Below, piece by piece: positions 12,518 to 24,124 of a DNA stretch of 64,000 nt. Every line of letters starts with the position of its first letter. Positions within the stretch are counted from its first letter, which is position 1. The notes under the pieces are model-generated. The model did no database searches. It saw nothing but the letters and a program-made list of their open reading frames with translations, and was not told the DNA's origin. Source of the DNA: Auanema rhodensis (taxonomy: Eukaryota > Nematoda > Chromadorea > Rhabditida > Rhabditidae); the NCBI GenBank assembly GCA_964057225.1, contig OZ059900.1, positions 3,668,501-3,732,500 of the forward strand, given 5' to 3'. Position numbers and translations under genes: made by a program.

Positions 12518-15500
12518 CGAGTATCACAGATTTTGTACCAAAAATCGGTGAGTATATGGTGTTAAAGGCATAAAAACGACCATACTTAGTGTAGTAATGC
12601 TATTTGAGTGAAATTCAGTGATTTACACATTATTAGTGTATATTTGAAGACTTTTGTTATCATAGACAGTAAAACTATGCTTTTGATCATATATATGAGC
12701 GATTTAGCCAAATTAGACTCAAAACTCGGAAATTTCAAAAATTCTTTCTATTTTCGACCTTTTTTGATCAAAATGAATAAATATCAGTGCAAACTCGTAA
12801 AAATAAACTTATTTCGTGTATTGTGTGTTTGATTCTCGAATCTCACCCAATATGATCAAAATTTACGAGTATCACAGATTTTGTACCAAAAATCGGTGAG
12901 TATATGGTGTTAAAGGCATAAAAACGACCATACTTAGTGTAGTAATGCTATTTGAGTGAAATTCAGTGATTAAATCATTATTAGTGTATATTTGAAGACT
13001 TTTGTTATCATAGACAGTAAAACTATGCTTTTGATCATATATATGAGCGATTTAGCCCAATTGGACTCAAAACTCGGAAAATTCAAAAATTCTTTCTATT
13101 TTTGACCTTTTTTGATCAAAATGAATAAATATCAGTGCAAACTCATAAAAATAGACTTATTTCGTGTATTATGTGTTTGATTCTCGAATCTTAACGAATA
13201 TGATCAAAATTTACAAGTATTACAGATTTTGTACCAAAAATCGGTGAGTATATGGTGTTAAAGGCATAAAAACGACCATACTTAGTGTAGTAATGCTATT
13301 TGAGCGAAATTTAGTGATTTAAACATCATTAGTGTTTAACTAATGACTTTTGTTGTCATAGACAATAAAACTATGCTTCTGATCATATATATGAGCGATT
13401 TAGCCAAATTAGACTCAAAACTCGTAAATTTCAAAAATTCTTTCTATTTTCGACCTTTTTTGATCAAAATGAATATATATCAGTGCAAGCTCATAAAAAT
13501 AGACTGATTTTGTGTATTGTATGTTTGATTCTCAAATCTCAACGAATATGATCAAAATTTACGAGTATTACAGATTTTGTACCAAAAATCGGTGAGTATA
13601 TGGTGTTAAAGGCATAAAAACGACCATACTTAGTGTAGTAATGCTATTTGAGCGAAATTCAGTATTTAAACATCACTAGCGTTTAATTGATGACTTTTGT
13701 TGTCATAGACAATAAAACTATGCTTTTGATCATATATATGAGCGATTTAGCCAAATTAGACTCAAAACTCGGAAATTTCAGAAATTCTTTCTATTTTCGA
13801 CCTTTTTTGATCAAAATGAATAAATATCAGTGCAAACTCGTAAAAATAAACTTATTTCGTGTATTGTGTGTTTGATTCTCGAATCTCACCGAATATGATC
13901 AAAATTTACGAGTATCACAGATTTTGTACCAAAAATCGGTGAGTATATGGTGTTAAAGGCATAAAAACGACCATACTTAGTGTAGTAATGCTATTTGAGT
14001 GAAATTCAGTGATTTACACATTATTAGTGTATATTTGAAGACTTTTGTTATCATAGACAGTAAAACTATGCTTTTGATCATATATATGAGCGATTTAGCC
14101 AAATTAGACTCAAAACTCGGAAATTTCAAAAATTCTTTCTATTTTCGACCTTTTTTGATCAAAATGAATAAATATCAGTGCAAGCTCATAAAAATAGACT
14201 GATTTTGTGTATTGTATGTTTGATTCTCGAATCTCACCGAATATGATCAAAATTTACGAGTATCACAGATTTTGTACCAAAAATCGGTGAGTATATGGTG
14301 TTAAAGGCATAAAAACGACCATACTTAGTGTAGTAATGCTATTTGAGTGAAATTCAGTGATTTACACATTATTAGTGTATATTTGAAGACTTTTGTTATC
14401 ATAGACAGTAAAACTATGCTTTTGATCATATATATGAGCGATTTAGCCAAATTAGACTCAAAACTCGGAAATTTCAAAAATTCTTTCTATTTTCGACCTT
14501 TTTTGATCAAAATGAATAAATATCAGTGCAAACTCGTAAAAATAAACTTATTTCGTGTATTGTGTGTTTGATTCTCGAATCTCACCCAATATGATCAAAA
14601 TTTACGAGTATCACAGATTTTGTACCAAAAATCGGTGAGTATATGGTGTTAAAGGCATAAAAACGACCATACTTAGTGTAGTAATGCTATTTGAGCGAAA
14701 TTTAGTGATTTAAACATCATTAGTGTTTAACTAATGACTTTTGTTGTCATAGACAATAAAACTATGCTTCTGATCATATATATGAGCGATTTAGCCAAAT
14801 TAGACTCAAAACTCGTAAATTTCAAAAATTCTTTCTATTTTCGACCTTTTTTGATCAAAATGAATATATATCAGTGCAAGCTCATAAAAATAGACTGATT
14901 TTGTGTATTGTATGTTTGATTCTCAAATCTCAACGAATATGATCAAAATTTACGAGTATTACAGATTTTGTACCAAAAATCGGTGAGTATATGGTGTTAA
15001 AGGCATAAAAACGACCATACTTAGTGTAGTAATGCTATTTGAGTGAAATTCAGTGATTAAATCATTATTAGTGTATATTTGAAGACTTTTGTTATCATAG
15101 ACAGTAAAACTATGCTTTTGATCATATATATGAGCGATTTAGCCCAATTGGACTCAAAACTCGGAAAATTCAAAAATTCTTTCTATTTTTGACCTTTTTT
15201 GATCAAAATGAATAAATATCAGTGCAAACTCATAAAAATAGACTTATTTCGTGTATTATGTGTTTGATTCTCGAATCTTAACGAATATGATCAAAATTTA
15301 CAAGTATTACAGATTTTGTACCAAAAATCGGTGAGTATATGGTGTTAAAGGCATAAAAACGACCATACTTAGTGTAGTAATGCTATTTGAGCGAAATTTA
15401 GTGATTTAAACATCATTAGTGTTTAACTAATGACTTTTGTTGTCATAGACAATAAAACTATGCTTCTGATCATATATATGAGCGATTTAGCCAAATTAGA

Positions 15501-17039
15501 CTCAAAACTCGTAAATTTCAAAAATTCTTTCTATTTTCGACCTTTTTTGATCAAAATGAATATATATCAGTGCAAGCTCATAAAAATAGACTGATTTTGT
15601 GTATTGTATGTTTGATTCTCAAATCTCAACGAATATGATCAAAATTTACGAGTATTACAGATTTTGTACCAAAAATCGGTGAGTATATGGTGTTAAAGGC
15701 ATAAAAACGACCATACTTAGTGTAGTAATGCTATTTGAGCGAAATTCAGTATTTAAACATCACTAGCGTTTAATTGATGACTTTTGTTGTCATAGACAAT
15801 AAAACTATGCTTTTGATCATATATATGAGCGATTTAGCCAAATTAGACTCAAAACTCGGAAATTTCAAAAATTCTTTCTATTTTCGACCTTTTTTGATCA
15901 AAATGAATAAATATCAGTGCAAACTCGTAAAAATAAACTTATTTCGTGTATTGTGTGTTTGATTCTCGAATCTCACCGAATATGATCAAAATTTACGAGT
16001 ATCACAGATTTTGTACCAAAAATCGGTGAGTATATGGTGTTAAAGGCATAAAAACGACCATACTTAGTGTAGTAATGCTATTTGAGCGAAATTTAGTGAT
16101 TTAAACATCATTAGTGTTTAACTAATGACTTTTGTTGTCATAGACAATAAAACTATGCTTCTGATCATATATATGAGCGATTTAGCCAAATTAGACTCAA
16201 AACTCGTAAATTTCAAAAATTCTTTCTATTTTCGACCTTTTTTGATCAAAATGAATATATATCAGTGCAAGCTCATAAAAATAGACTGATTTTGTGTATT
16301 GTATGTTTGATTCTCAAATCTCAACGAATATGATCAAAATTTACGAGTATTACAGATTTTGTACCAAAAATCGGTGAGTATATGGTGTTAAAGGCATAAA
16401 AACGACCATACTTAGTGTAGTAATGCTATTTGAGTGAAATTCAGTGATTAAATCATTATTAGTGTATATTTGAAGACTTTTGTTATCATAGACAGTAAAA
16501 CTATGCTTTTGATCATATATATGAGCGATTTAGCCCAATTGGACTCAAAACTCGGAAAATTCAAAAATTCTTTCTATTTTTGACCTTTTTTGATCAAAAT
16601 GAATAAATATCAGTGCAAACTCATAAAAATAGACTTATTTCGTGTATTATGTGTTTGATTCTCGAATCTTAACGAATATGATCAAAATTTACAAGTATTA
16701 CAGATTTTGTACCAAAAATCGGTGAGTATATGGTGTTAAAGGCATAAAAACGACCATACTTAGTGTAGTAATGCTATTTGAGCGAAATTTAGTGATTTAA
16801 ACATCATTAGTGTTTAACTAATGACTTTTGTTGTCATAGACAATAAAACTATGCTTCTGATCATATATATGAGCGATTTAGCCAAATTAGACTCAAAACT
16901 CGTAAATTTCAAAAATTCTTTCTATTTTCGACCTTTTTTGATCAAAATGAATATATATCAGTGCAAGCTCATAAAAATAGACTTATTTCGTGTATTGTGT
17001 GTTTGATTCTCGAATCTCACCGAATATGATCAAAATTTA
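12518..17039 (+). repeat. Plus-domain satellite block, irregular HOR (13 monomers)
   Basis: Thirteen monomers with internal copies at several offsets. A monomer with GTGATTAAATCATT and CTATTTTTGACC occurs at about 12954, 15041 and 16432 (offsets 2,087 and 1,391 bp, six and four monomers). A monomer with GTTTAACTAATGAC and ACTCGTAAATTTC recurs near 13330, 14715, 15420, 16115 and 16810. The mixture of offsets suggests repeated unequal exchange. No gene is seen. Confidence 0.75.
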
Positions 17040-19126
17040 CGAGTATCACAGATTTTGTACCAAAAATCGGTGAGTATATGGTGTTAAAGGCATAAAAACG
17101 ACCATACTTAGTGTAGTAATGCTATTTGAGTGAAATTCAGTGATTTAATCATTATTAGTGTATATTTGAAGACTTTTGTTATCATAGACAGTAAAACTAT
17201 GCTTTTGATCATATATATGAGCGATTTAGCCCAATTGGACTCAAAACTCGGAAAATTCAAAAATTCTTTCTATTTTCGACCTTTTTTGATCAAAATGAAT
17301 ATATATCAGTGCAAACTCATAAAAATAGACTGATTTTGTTTATTGTGTGTTTGATTTTCAAATCTTAACGAATATGATCAAAATTTACGAGTATTACAGA
17401 TTTTGTACCAAAAATCGGTGAGTATATGGTGTTAAAGGCATAAAAACGACCATACTTAGTGTAGTAAAGCTATTTGAGTGAAATTCAGTGATTTACACAT
17501 TATTAGTGTATATTTGAAGACTTTTGTTATCATAGACAGTAAAACTATGCTTTTGATCATATATATGAGCGATTTAGCCAAATTAGACTCAAAACTCGGA
17601 AATTTCAAAAATTCTTTCTATTTTCGACCTTTTTTGATCAAAATGAATAAATATCAGTGCAAACTCGTAAAAATAAACTTATTTCGTGTATTGTGTGTTT
17701 GATTCTCAAATCTCACCCAATATGATCAAAATTTACGAGTATCACAGATTTTGTACCAAAAATCGGTGAGTATATGGTGTTGAAGGCATAAAAACGACCA
17801 TACTTAGTGTAGTAATGCTATTTGAGCGAAAATCAGTATTTAAACATCATTAGTGTTTAATTAATGACTTTTGTTGTCATAGACAATAAAACTATGCTTC
17901 TGATCATATATATGAGCGATTTAGCCAAATTAGACTCAAAACTCGTAAATTTCAAAAATTCTTTCTATTTTCGACCTTTTTTGATCAAAATGAATATATA
18001 TCAGTGCAAGCTCATAAAAATAGACTGATTTTGTGTATTGTATGTTTGATTCTCAAATCTTAACGAATATGATCAAAATTTACGAGTATTACAGATTTTG
18101 TACCAAAAATCGGTGAGTATATGGTGTTAAAGGCATAAAAACGACCATACTTAGTGTAGTAAAGCTATTTGAGTGAAATTCAGTGATTTACACATCATTA
18201 GTGTATATTTGAAGACTTTTGTTATCATAGACAGTAAAACTATGCTTTTGATCATATATATGAGCGATTTAGCCCAATTGGACTCAAAACTCGGAAAATT
18301 CAAAAATTCTTTCTATTTTCGACCTTTTTTGATCAAAATGATTAAATATCAGTGCAAACTCGTCAAAATAAACTTATTTCGTGTATTGTGTGTTTGATTC
18401 TCGAATCTCACCGAATATGATCAAAATTTACGAGTATTACAGATTTTGTACCAAAAATCGGTGAGTATATGGTGTTAAAGGCATAAAAACGACCATACTT
18501 AGTGTAGTAATGCTATTTGAGTGAAATTCAGTGATTAAATCATTATTAGTGTATATTTGAAGACTTTTGTTATCATAGACAGTAAAACTATGCTTTTGAT
18601 CATATATATGAGCGATTTAGCCCAATTGGACTCAAAACTCGGAAAATTCAAAAATTCTTTCTATTTTCGACCTTTTTTGATCAAAATGAATAAATATCAG
18701 TGCAAACTCATAAAAATAGACTTATTTCGTGTATTATGTGTTTGATTCTCGAATCTTAACGAATATGATCAAAATTTACAAGTATTACAGATTTTGTACC
18801 AAAAATCGGTGAGTATATGGTGTTAAAGGCATAAAAACGACCATACTTAGTGTAGTAATGCTATTTGAGCGAAATTTAGTGATTTAAACATCATTAGTGT
18901 TTAACTAATGACTTTTGTTGTCATAGACAATAAAACTATGCTTCTGATCATATATATGAGCGATTTAGCCAAATTAGACTCAAAACTCGTAAATTTCAAA
19001 AATTCTTTCTATTTTCGACCTTTTTTGATCAAAATGAATATATATCAGTGCAAGCTCATAAAAATAGACTGATTTTGTGTATTGTATGTTTGATTCTCAA
19101 ATCTTAACGAATATGATCAAAATTTA
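17040..19126 (+). repeat. HOR unit, 6-monomer, copy 1 (2,087 bp)
   Basis: Six monomers, alternating two group A with one group B (A-A-B-A-A-B). Repeats almost exactly at 19127. The third monomer carries GGTGTTGAAGGC near 17778, which recurs near 19865, exactly 2,087 bp later. Confidence 0.87.
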
Positions 19127-21213
19127 CGAGTATTACAGATTTTGTACCAAAAATCGGTGAGTATATGGTGTTAAAGGCATAAAAACGACCATACTTAGTG
19201 TAGTAATGCTATTTGAGTGAAATTCAGTGATTTAATCATTATTAGTGTATATTTGAAGACTTTTGTTATCATAGACAGTAAAACTATGCTTTTGATCATA
19301 TATATGAGCGATTTAGCCCAACTGGACTCAAAACTCGGAAAATTCAAAAATTCTTTCTATTTTCGACCTTTTTTGATCAAAATGAATATATATCAGTGCA
19401 AACTCATAAAAATAGACTGATTTTGTTTATTGTGTGTTTGATTTTCAAATCTTAACGAATATGATCAAAATTTACGAGTATTACAGATTTTGTACCAAAA
19501 ATCGGTGAGTATATGGTGTTAAAGGCATAAAAACGACCATACTTAGTGTAGTAAAGCTATTTGAGTGAAATTCAGTGATTTACACATTATTAGTGTATAT
19601 TTGAAGACTTTTGTTATCATAGACAGTAAAACTATGCTTTTGATCATATATATGAGCGATTTAGCCAAATTAGACTCAAAACTCGGAAATTTCAAAAATT
19701 CTTTCTATTTTCGACCTTTTTTGATCAAAATGAATAAATATCAGTGCAAACTCGTAAAAATAAACTTATTTCGTGTATTGTGTGTTTGATTCTCAAATCT
19801 CACCCAATATGATCAAAATTTACGAGTATCACAGATTTTGTACCAAAAATCGGTGAGTATATGGTGTTGAAGGCATAAAAACGACCATACTTAGTGTAGT
19901 AATGCTATTTGAGCGAAAATCAGTATTTAAACATCATTAGTGTTTAATTAATGACTTTTGTTGTCATAGACAATAAAACTATGCTTCTGATCATATATAT
20001 GAGCGATTTAGCCAAATTAGACTCAAAACTCGTAAATTTCAAAAATTCTTTCTATTTTCGACCTTTTTTGATCAAAATGAATATATATCAGTGCAAGCTC
20101 ATAAAAATAGACTGATTTTGTGTATTGTATGTTTGATTCTCAAATCTTAACGAATATGATCAAAATTTACGAGTATTACAGATTTTGTACCAAAAATCGG
20201 TGAGTATATGGTGTTAAAGGCATAAAAACGACCATACTTAGTGTAGTAAAGCTATTTGAGTGAAATTCAGTGATTTACACATCATTAGTGTATATTTGAA
20301 GACTTTTGTTATCATAGACAGTAAAACTATGCTTTTGATCATATATATGAGCGATTTAGCCCAATTGGACTCAAAACTCGGAAAATTCAAAAATTCTTTC
20401 TATTTTCGACCTTTTTTGATCAAAATGATTAAATATCAGTGCAAACTCGTCAAAATAAACTTATTTCGTGTATTGTGTGTTTGATTCTCGAATCTCACCG
20501 AATATGATCAAAATTTACGAGTATTACAGATTTTGTACCAAAAATCGGTGAGTATATGGTGTTAAAGGCATAAAAACGACCATACTTAGTGTAGTAATGC
20601 TATTTGAGTGAAATTCAGTGATTAAATCATTATTAGTGTATATTTGAAGACTTTTGTTATCATAGACAGTAAAACTATGCTTTTGATCATATATATGAGC
20701 GATTTAGCCCAATTGGACTCAAAACTCGGAAAATTCAAAAATTCTTTCTATTTTCGACCTTTTTTGATCAAAATGAATAAATATCAGTGCAAACTCATAA
20801 AAATAGACTTATTTCGTGTATTATGTGTTTGATTCTCGAATCTTAACGAATATGATCAAAATTTACAAGTATTACAGATTTTGTACCAAAAATCGGTGAG
20901 TATATGGTGTTAAAGGCATAAAAACGACCATACTTAGTGTAGTAATGCTATTTGAGCGAAATTTAGTGATTTAAACATCATTAGTGTTTAACTAATGACT
21001 TTTGTTGTCATAGACAATAAAACTATGCTTCTGATCATATATATGAGCGATTTAGCCAAATTAGACTCAAAACTCGTAAATTTCAAAAATTCTTTCTATT
21101 TTCGACCTTTTTTGATCAAAATGAATATATATCAGTGCAAGCTCATAAAAATAGACTGATTTTGTGTATTGTATGTTTGATTCTCAAATCTTAACGAATA
21201 TGATCAAAATTTA
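19127..21213 (+). repeat. HOR unit, 6-monomer, copy 2 (2,087 bp)
   Basis: Near-perfect copy of 17040-19126. A visible difference is CCCAACTGG near 19317 in place of CCCAATTGG. The next unit, starting at 21214, also has CCCAACTGG, so copies 2 and 3 share a more recent ancestor with each other than with copy 1. Confidence 0.87.
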
Positions 21214-22071
21214 CGAGTATTACAGATTTTGTACCAAAAATCGGTGAGTATATGGTGTTAAAGGCATAAAAACGACCATACTTAGTGTAGTAATGCTATT
21301 TGAGTGAAATTCAGTGATTTAATCATTATTAGTGTATATTTGAAGACTTTTGTTATCATAGACAGTAAAACTATGCTTTTGATCATATATATGAGCGATT
21401 TAGCCCAACTGGACTCAAAACTCGGAAAATTCAAAAATTCTTTCTATTTTCGACCTTTTTTGATCAAAATGAATATATATCAGTGCAAACTCATAAAAAT
21501 AGACTGATTTTGTTTATTGTGTGTTTCATTTTCAAATCTTAACGAATATGATCAAAATTTACGAGTATTACAGATTTTGTACCAAAAATCGGTGAGTATA
21601 TGGTGTTAAAGGCATAAAAACGACCATACTTAGTGTAGTAATGCTATTTGAGCGAAAATCAGTATTTAAACATCACTAGCGTTTAATTGATGACTTTTGT
21701 TGTCATAGACAATGAAACTATGCTTCTGATCATGTATATGAGCGATTTAGCCAAATTAGACTCAAAACTCGGAAATTTCAAAAATTCTTTCTATTTTCGA
21801 CCTTTTTTGATCAAAATGAATATATATCAGTGCAAGCTTATAAAAATAGACTGATTTTGTGTATTGTATGTTTGATTCTCAAATCTTAACGAATATGATC
21901 AAAATTTACGAGTATTACAGATTTTGTACCAAAAATCGGTGAGTATATGGTGTTAAAGGCATAAAAACGACCATACTTAGTGTAGTAAAGCTATTTGAGT
22001 GAAATTCAGTGACTTACACATTATTGGTGTATATTTGAAGACTTTTGTTATCATAGACAGTAAAACTATGC
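21214..22071 (+). repeat. Truncated third 6-mer HOR and end of plus domain
   Basis: Begins like the 6-monomer unit, then after one monomer changes to a group B monomer (CATCACTAGCG, with ACAATGAAAC near 21710) and a partial group A monomer. The last partial monomer carries ATTATTGGTG in place of ATTATTAGTG. Plus-oriented sequence stops after AAAACTATGC at about 22072, near monomer position 163. Confidence 0.8.
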
Positions 22072-22168
22072 ATACTCGTAAATTTTGATCATATTCATAA
22101 ATAGCTTTACTACACTAAGTATGGTCGTTTTACTGTCTATGATAACAAAAGTCTTCAATTAAACGCAT
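22072..22168 (-). repeat. Scrambled minus-oriented satellite fragment at the switch
   Basis: Three or four minus-oriented pieces joined out of order. 22072-22096 is the monomer end (ATACTCGTAAATTTTGATC). About 22098-22131 comes from AAATAGCTTTACTACAC to GTCGTTTT. About 22132-22157 runs from ACTGTCTATGATAAC to GTCTTCAA. TTAAACGC follows. The GTCGTTTT/ACTGTC join shares GTTTT with both parent sequences, so microhomology is visible there. The fragment ends where plus sequence resumes at about 22169 (TGTGTATTGTATG). Confidence 0.85.
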
Positions 22169-22380
22169 GTGTATTGTATGTTTGATTCTCAAATCTTAAC
22201 GAATATGATCAAAATTTACGAGTATTACAGATTTTGTACCAAAAATCGGTGAGTATATGGTGTTAAAGGCATAAAAACGACCATACTTAGTGTAGTAAAG
22301 CTATTTGAGTGAAATTCAGTGATTTACACATTATTGGTGTATATTTGAAGACTTTTGTTATCATAGACAGTAAAACTATG
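22169..22380 (+). repeat. Short plus-oriented satellite island within the switch zone
   Basis: About 212 bp of plus-oriented monomer that copies 21859-22070 at an offset of 310 bp, including the private ATTATTGGTG variant. The only difference I noticed is GATTTACAC here against GACTTACAC upstream. It ends at the same AAAACTATG/CATACTCG join as the first switch. Confidence 0.88.
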
Positions 22381-22735
22381 CATACTCGTAAATTTTGATC
22401 ATATTCGTTAAGATTTGAGAATCAAACATACAATACACAAAATCAGTCTATGTTTATGAGCTTGCACTGATATATATTCATTTTGATCAAAAAAGGTCGA
22501 AAATAGAAAGAATTTTTGAAATTTCCGAGTTTTGAGTCTAATTTGGCTAAATCGCTCATTTATATGATCAGAAGCAAAGTTTTATTGTCTATGACAACAA
22601 AAGTCATCAATTAAACGCTAGTGATGTTTAAATACTATTTTTCGCTCAAATAGCATTACTACACTAAGTATGGTCGTTTTTATGCCTTTAACACCATATA
22701 CTCACCGATTTTTGGTACAAAATCTGTAATACTTG

Positions 22736-24124
22736 TAAATTTCGATCATATTCGTTAAGATTCGAGAATCAAACACATAATACACGAAATAAGTCTATTT
22801 TTATGAGTTTGCACTGATATTTATTCATTTTGATCAAAAAAGGTCGAAAATAGAAAGAATTTTTGAATTTTCCGAGTTTTGAGTCCAATTGGGCTAAATC
22901 GCTCATATATATGATCAAAAACATAGTTTTATTGTCTATAACAACAAAAGTCATCAATTAAACGCTAGTGATGTTTAAATACTGATTTTCGCTCAAATAG
23001 CATTACTACACTAAGTATGGTCGTTTTTATGCCTTTAACACCATATACTCACCGATTTTTGGTACAAAATCTGTGATACTCGTAAATTTTGATCATATTC
23101 GGTGAGATTCGAGAATCAAACACACAATACACGAAATAAGTTCATTTTTACGAGTTTGCACTGATATTTATTCATTTTGATCAAAAAAGGTCGAAAATAG
23201 AAAGAATTTTTGAAATTTCCGAGTTTTGAGTCTAATTTGGCTAAATCGCTCATATATAAGATCAAAAGCATAGTTTTATTGTCTATGACAACAAAAGTCA
23301 TCAATTAAACGCTAGTGATGTTTAAATACTGAATTTCGCTCAAATAGCATTACTACACTAAGTATGGTCGTTTTTATGCCTTTAACACCATATACTCACC
23401 GATTTTTGGTACAAAATCTGTAATACTCGTAAATTTTGATCATATTCGTTAAGATTTGAGAATCAAACATACAATACACAAAATCAGTCTATTTTTATGA
23501 GCTTGCACTGATATATATTCATTTTGATCAAAAAAGCTCGAAAATAGAAAGAATTTTTGAAATTTCCGAGTTTTGAGTCTAATTTGGCTAAATCGCTCAT
23601 TTATATGATCAGAAGCAAAGTTTTATTGTCTATGACAACAAAAGTCATCAATTAAACGCTAGTGATGTTTAAATACTAATTTTCGCTCAAATAGCATTAC
23701 TACACTAAGTATGGTCGTTTTTATGCCTTTAACACCATATACTCACCGATTTTTGCTACAAAATCTGTAATACTTGTGAATTTTGATCATATTTGTTAAG
23801 ATTCGAGAATCAAACACATATTACACGAAATAAGTCTATTTTTATGAGTTTACACTGATATTTATTCATTTTGATCAAAAAAGGTCGAAAATAGAAAGAA
23901 TTTTTGAAATTTCCGAGTTTTGAGTCCAATTTGGCTAAATCGCTCATATATATGATCAAAAGCATAGTTTTATTGTCTATAACAACAAAAGTCATCAATT
24001 AAACGCTAGTGATGTTTTAATACTGAATTTCGCTCAAATAGCATTACTACACTAAGTATGGTCGTTTTTATGCCTTTAACACCATATACTCACCGATTTT
24101 TGGTACAAAATCTGTGATACTCGT
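22736..24124 (-). repeat. Recurrent four-monomer cassette, copy 1
   Basis: A run of variants in fixed order. A monomer with GAATTTTCCGAG and CCAATTGGGC is followed by one with CATATATAAGATC, then one with AAAAAAGCTCGAAAATAG, then one with GAGTTTACACTG. The same order returns starting near 35183, 50273, 57462 and 61280, with the same internal spacing (first to fourth monomer 1,041 bp). Copies differ by scattered single bases, for example TACTTGTGAATTTTG versus TACTTGTAAATTTTG. At 61280 the third monomer is mosaic. Confidence 0.75.

Larger units (their letters stand above)
1..22071 (+). repeat. Satellite array, plus-oriented domain (347/348-bp monomer)
   Basis: Head-to-tail monomers with no spacer. 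Taking CGAGTAT as the arbitrary start, units begin at 1, 349, 697, 1044, 1392 and so on, giving lengths of 348 or 347 bp. The one-base difference mainly tracks AGTGATTTAA versus AGTATTTAA in the variable part. Monomers differ by a few percent up to about ten percent, mostly in two windows, while the rest is nearly invariant. No promoter, RNA gene or plausible coding gene is visible. The domain ends mid-monomer at the orientation switch near 22071. A heterochromatic or centromeric role is possible but is inference only. Confidence 0.98.
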
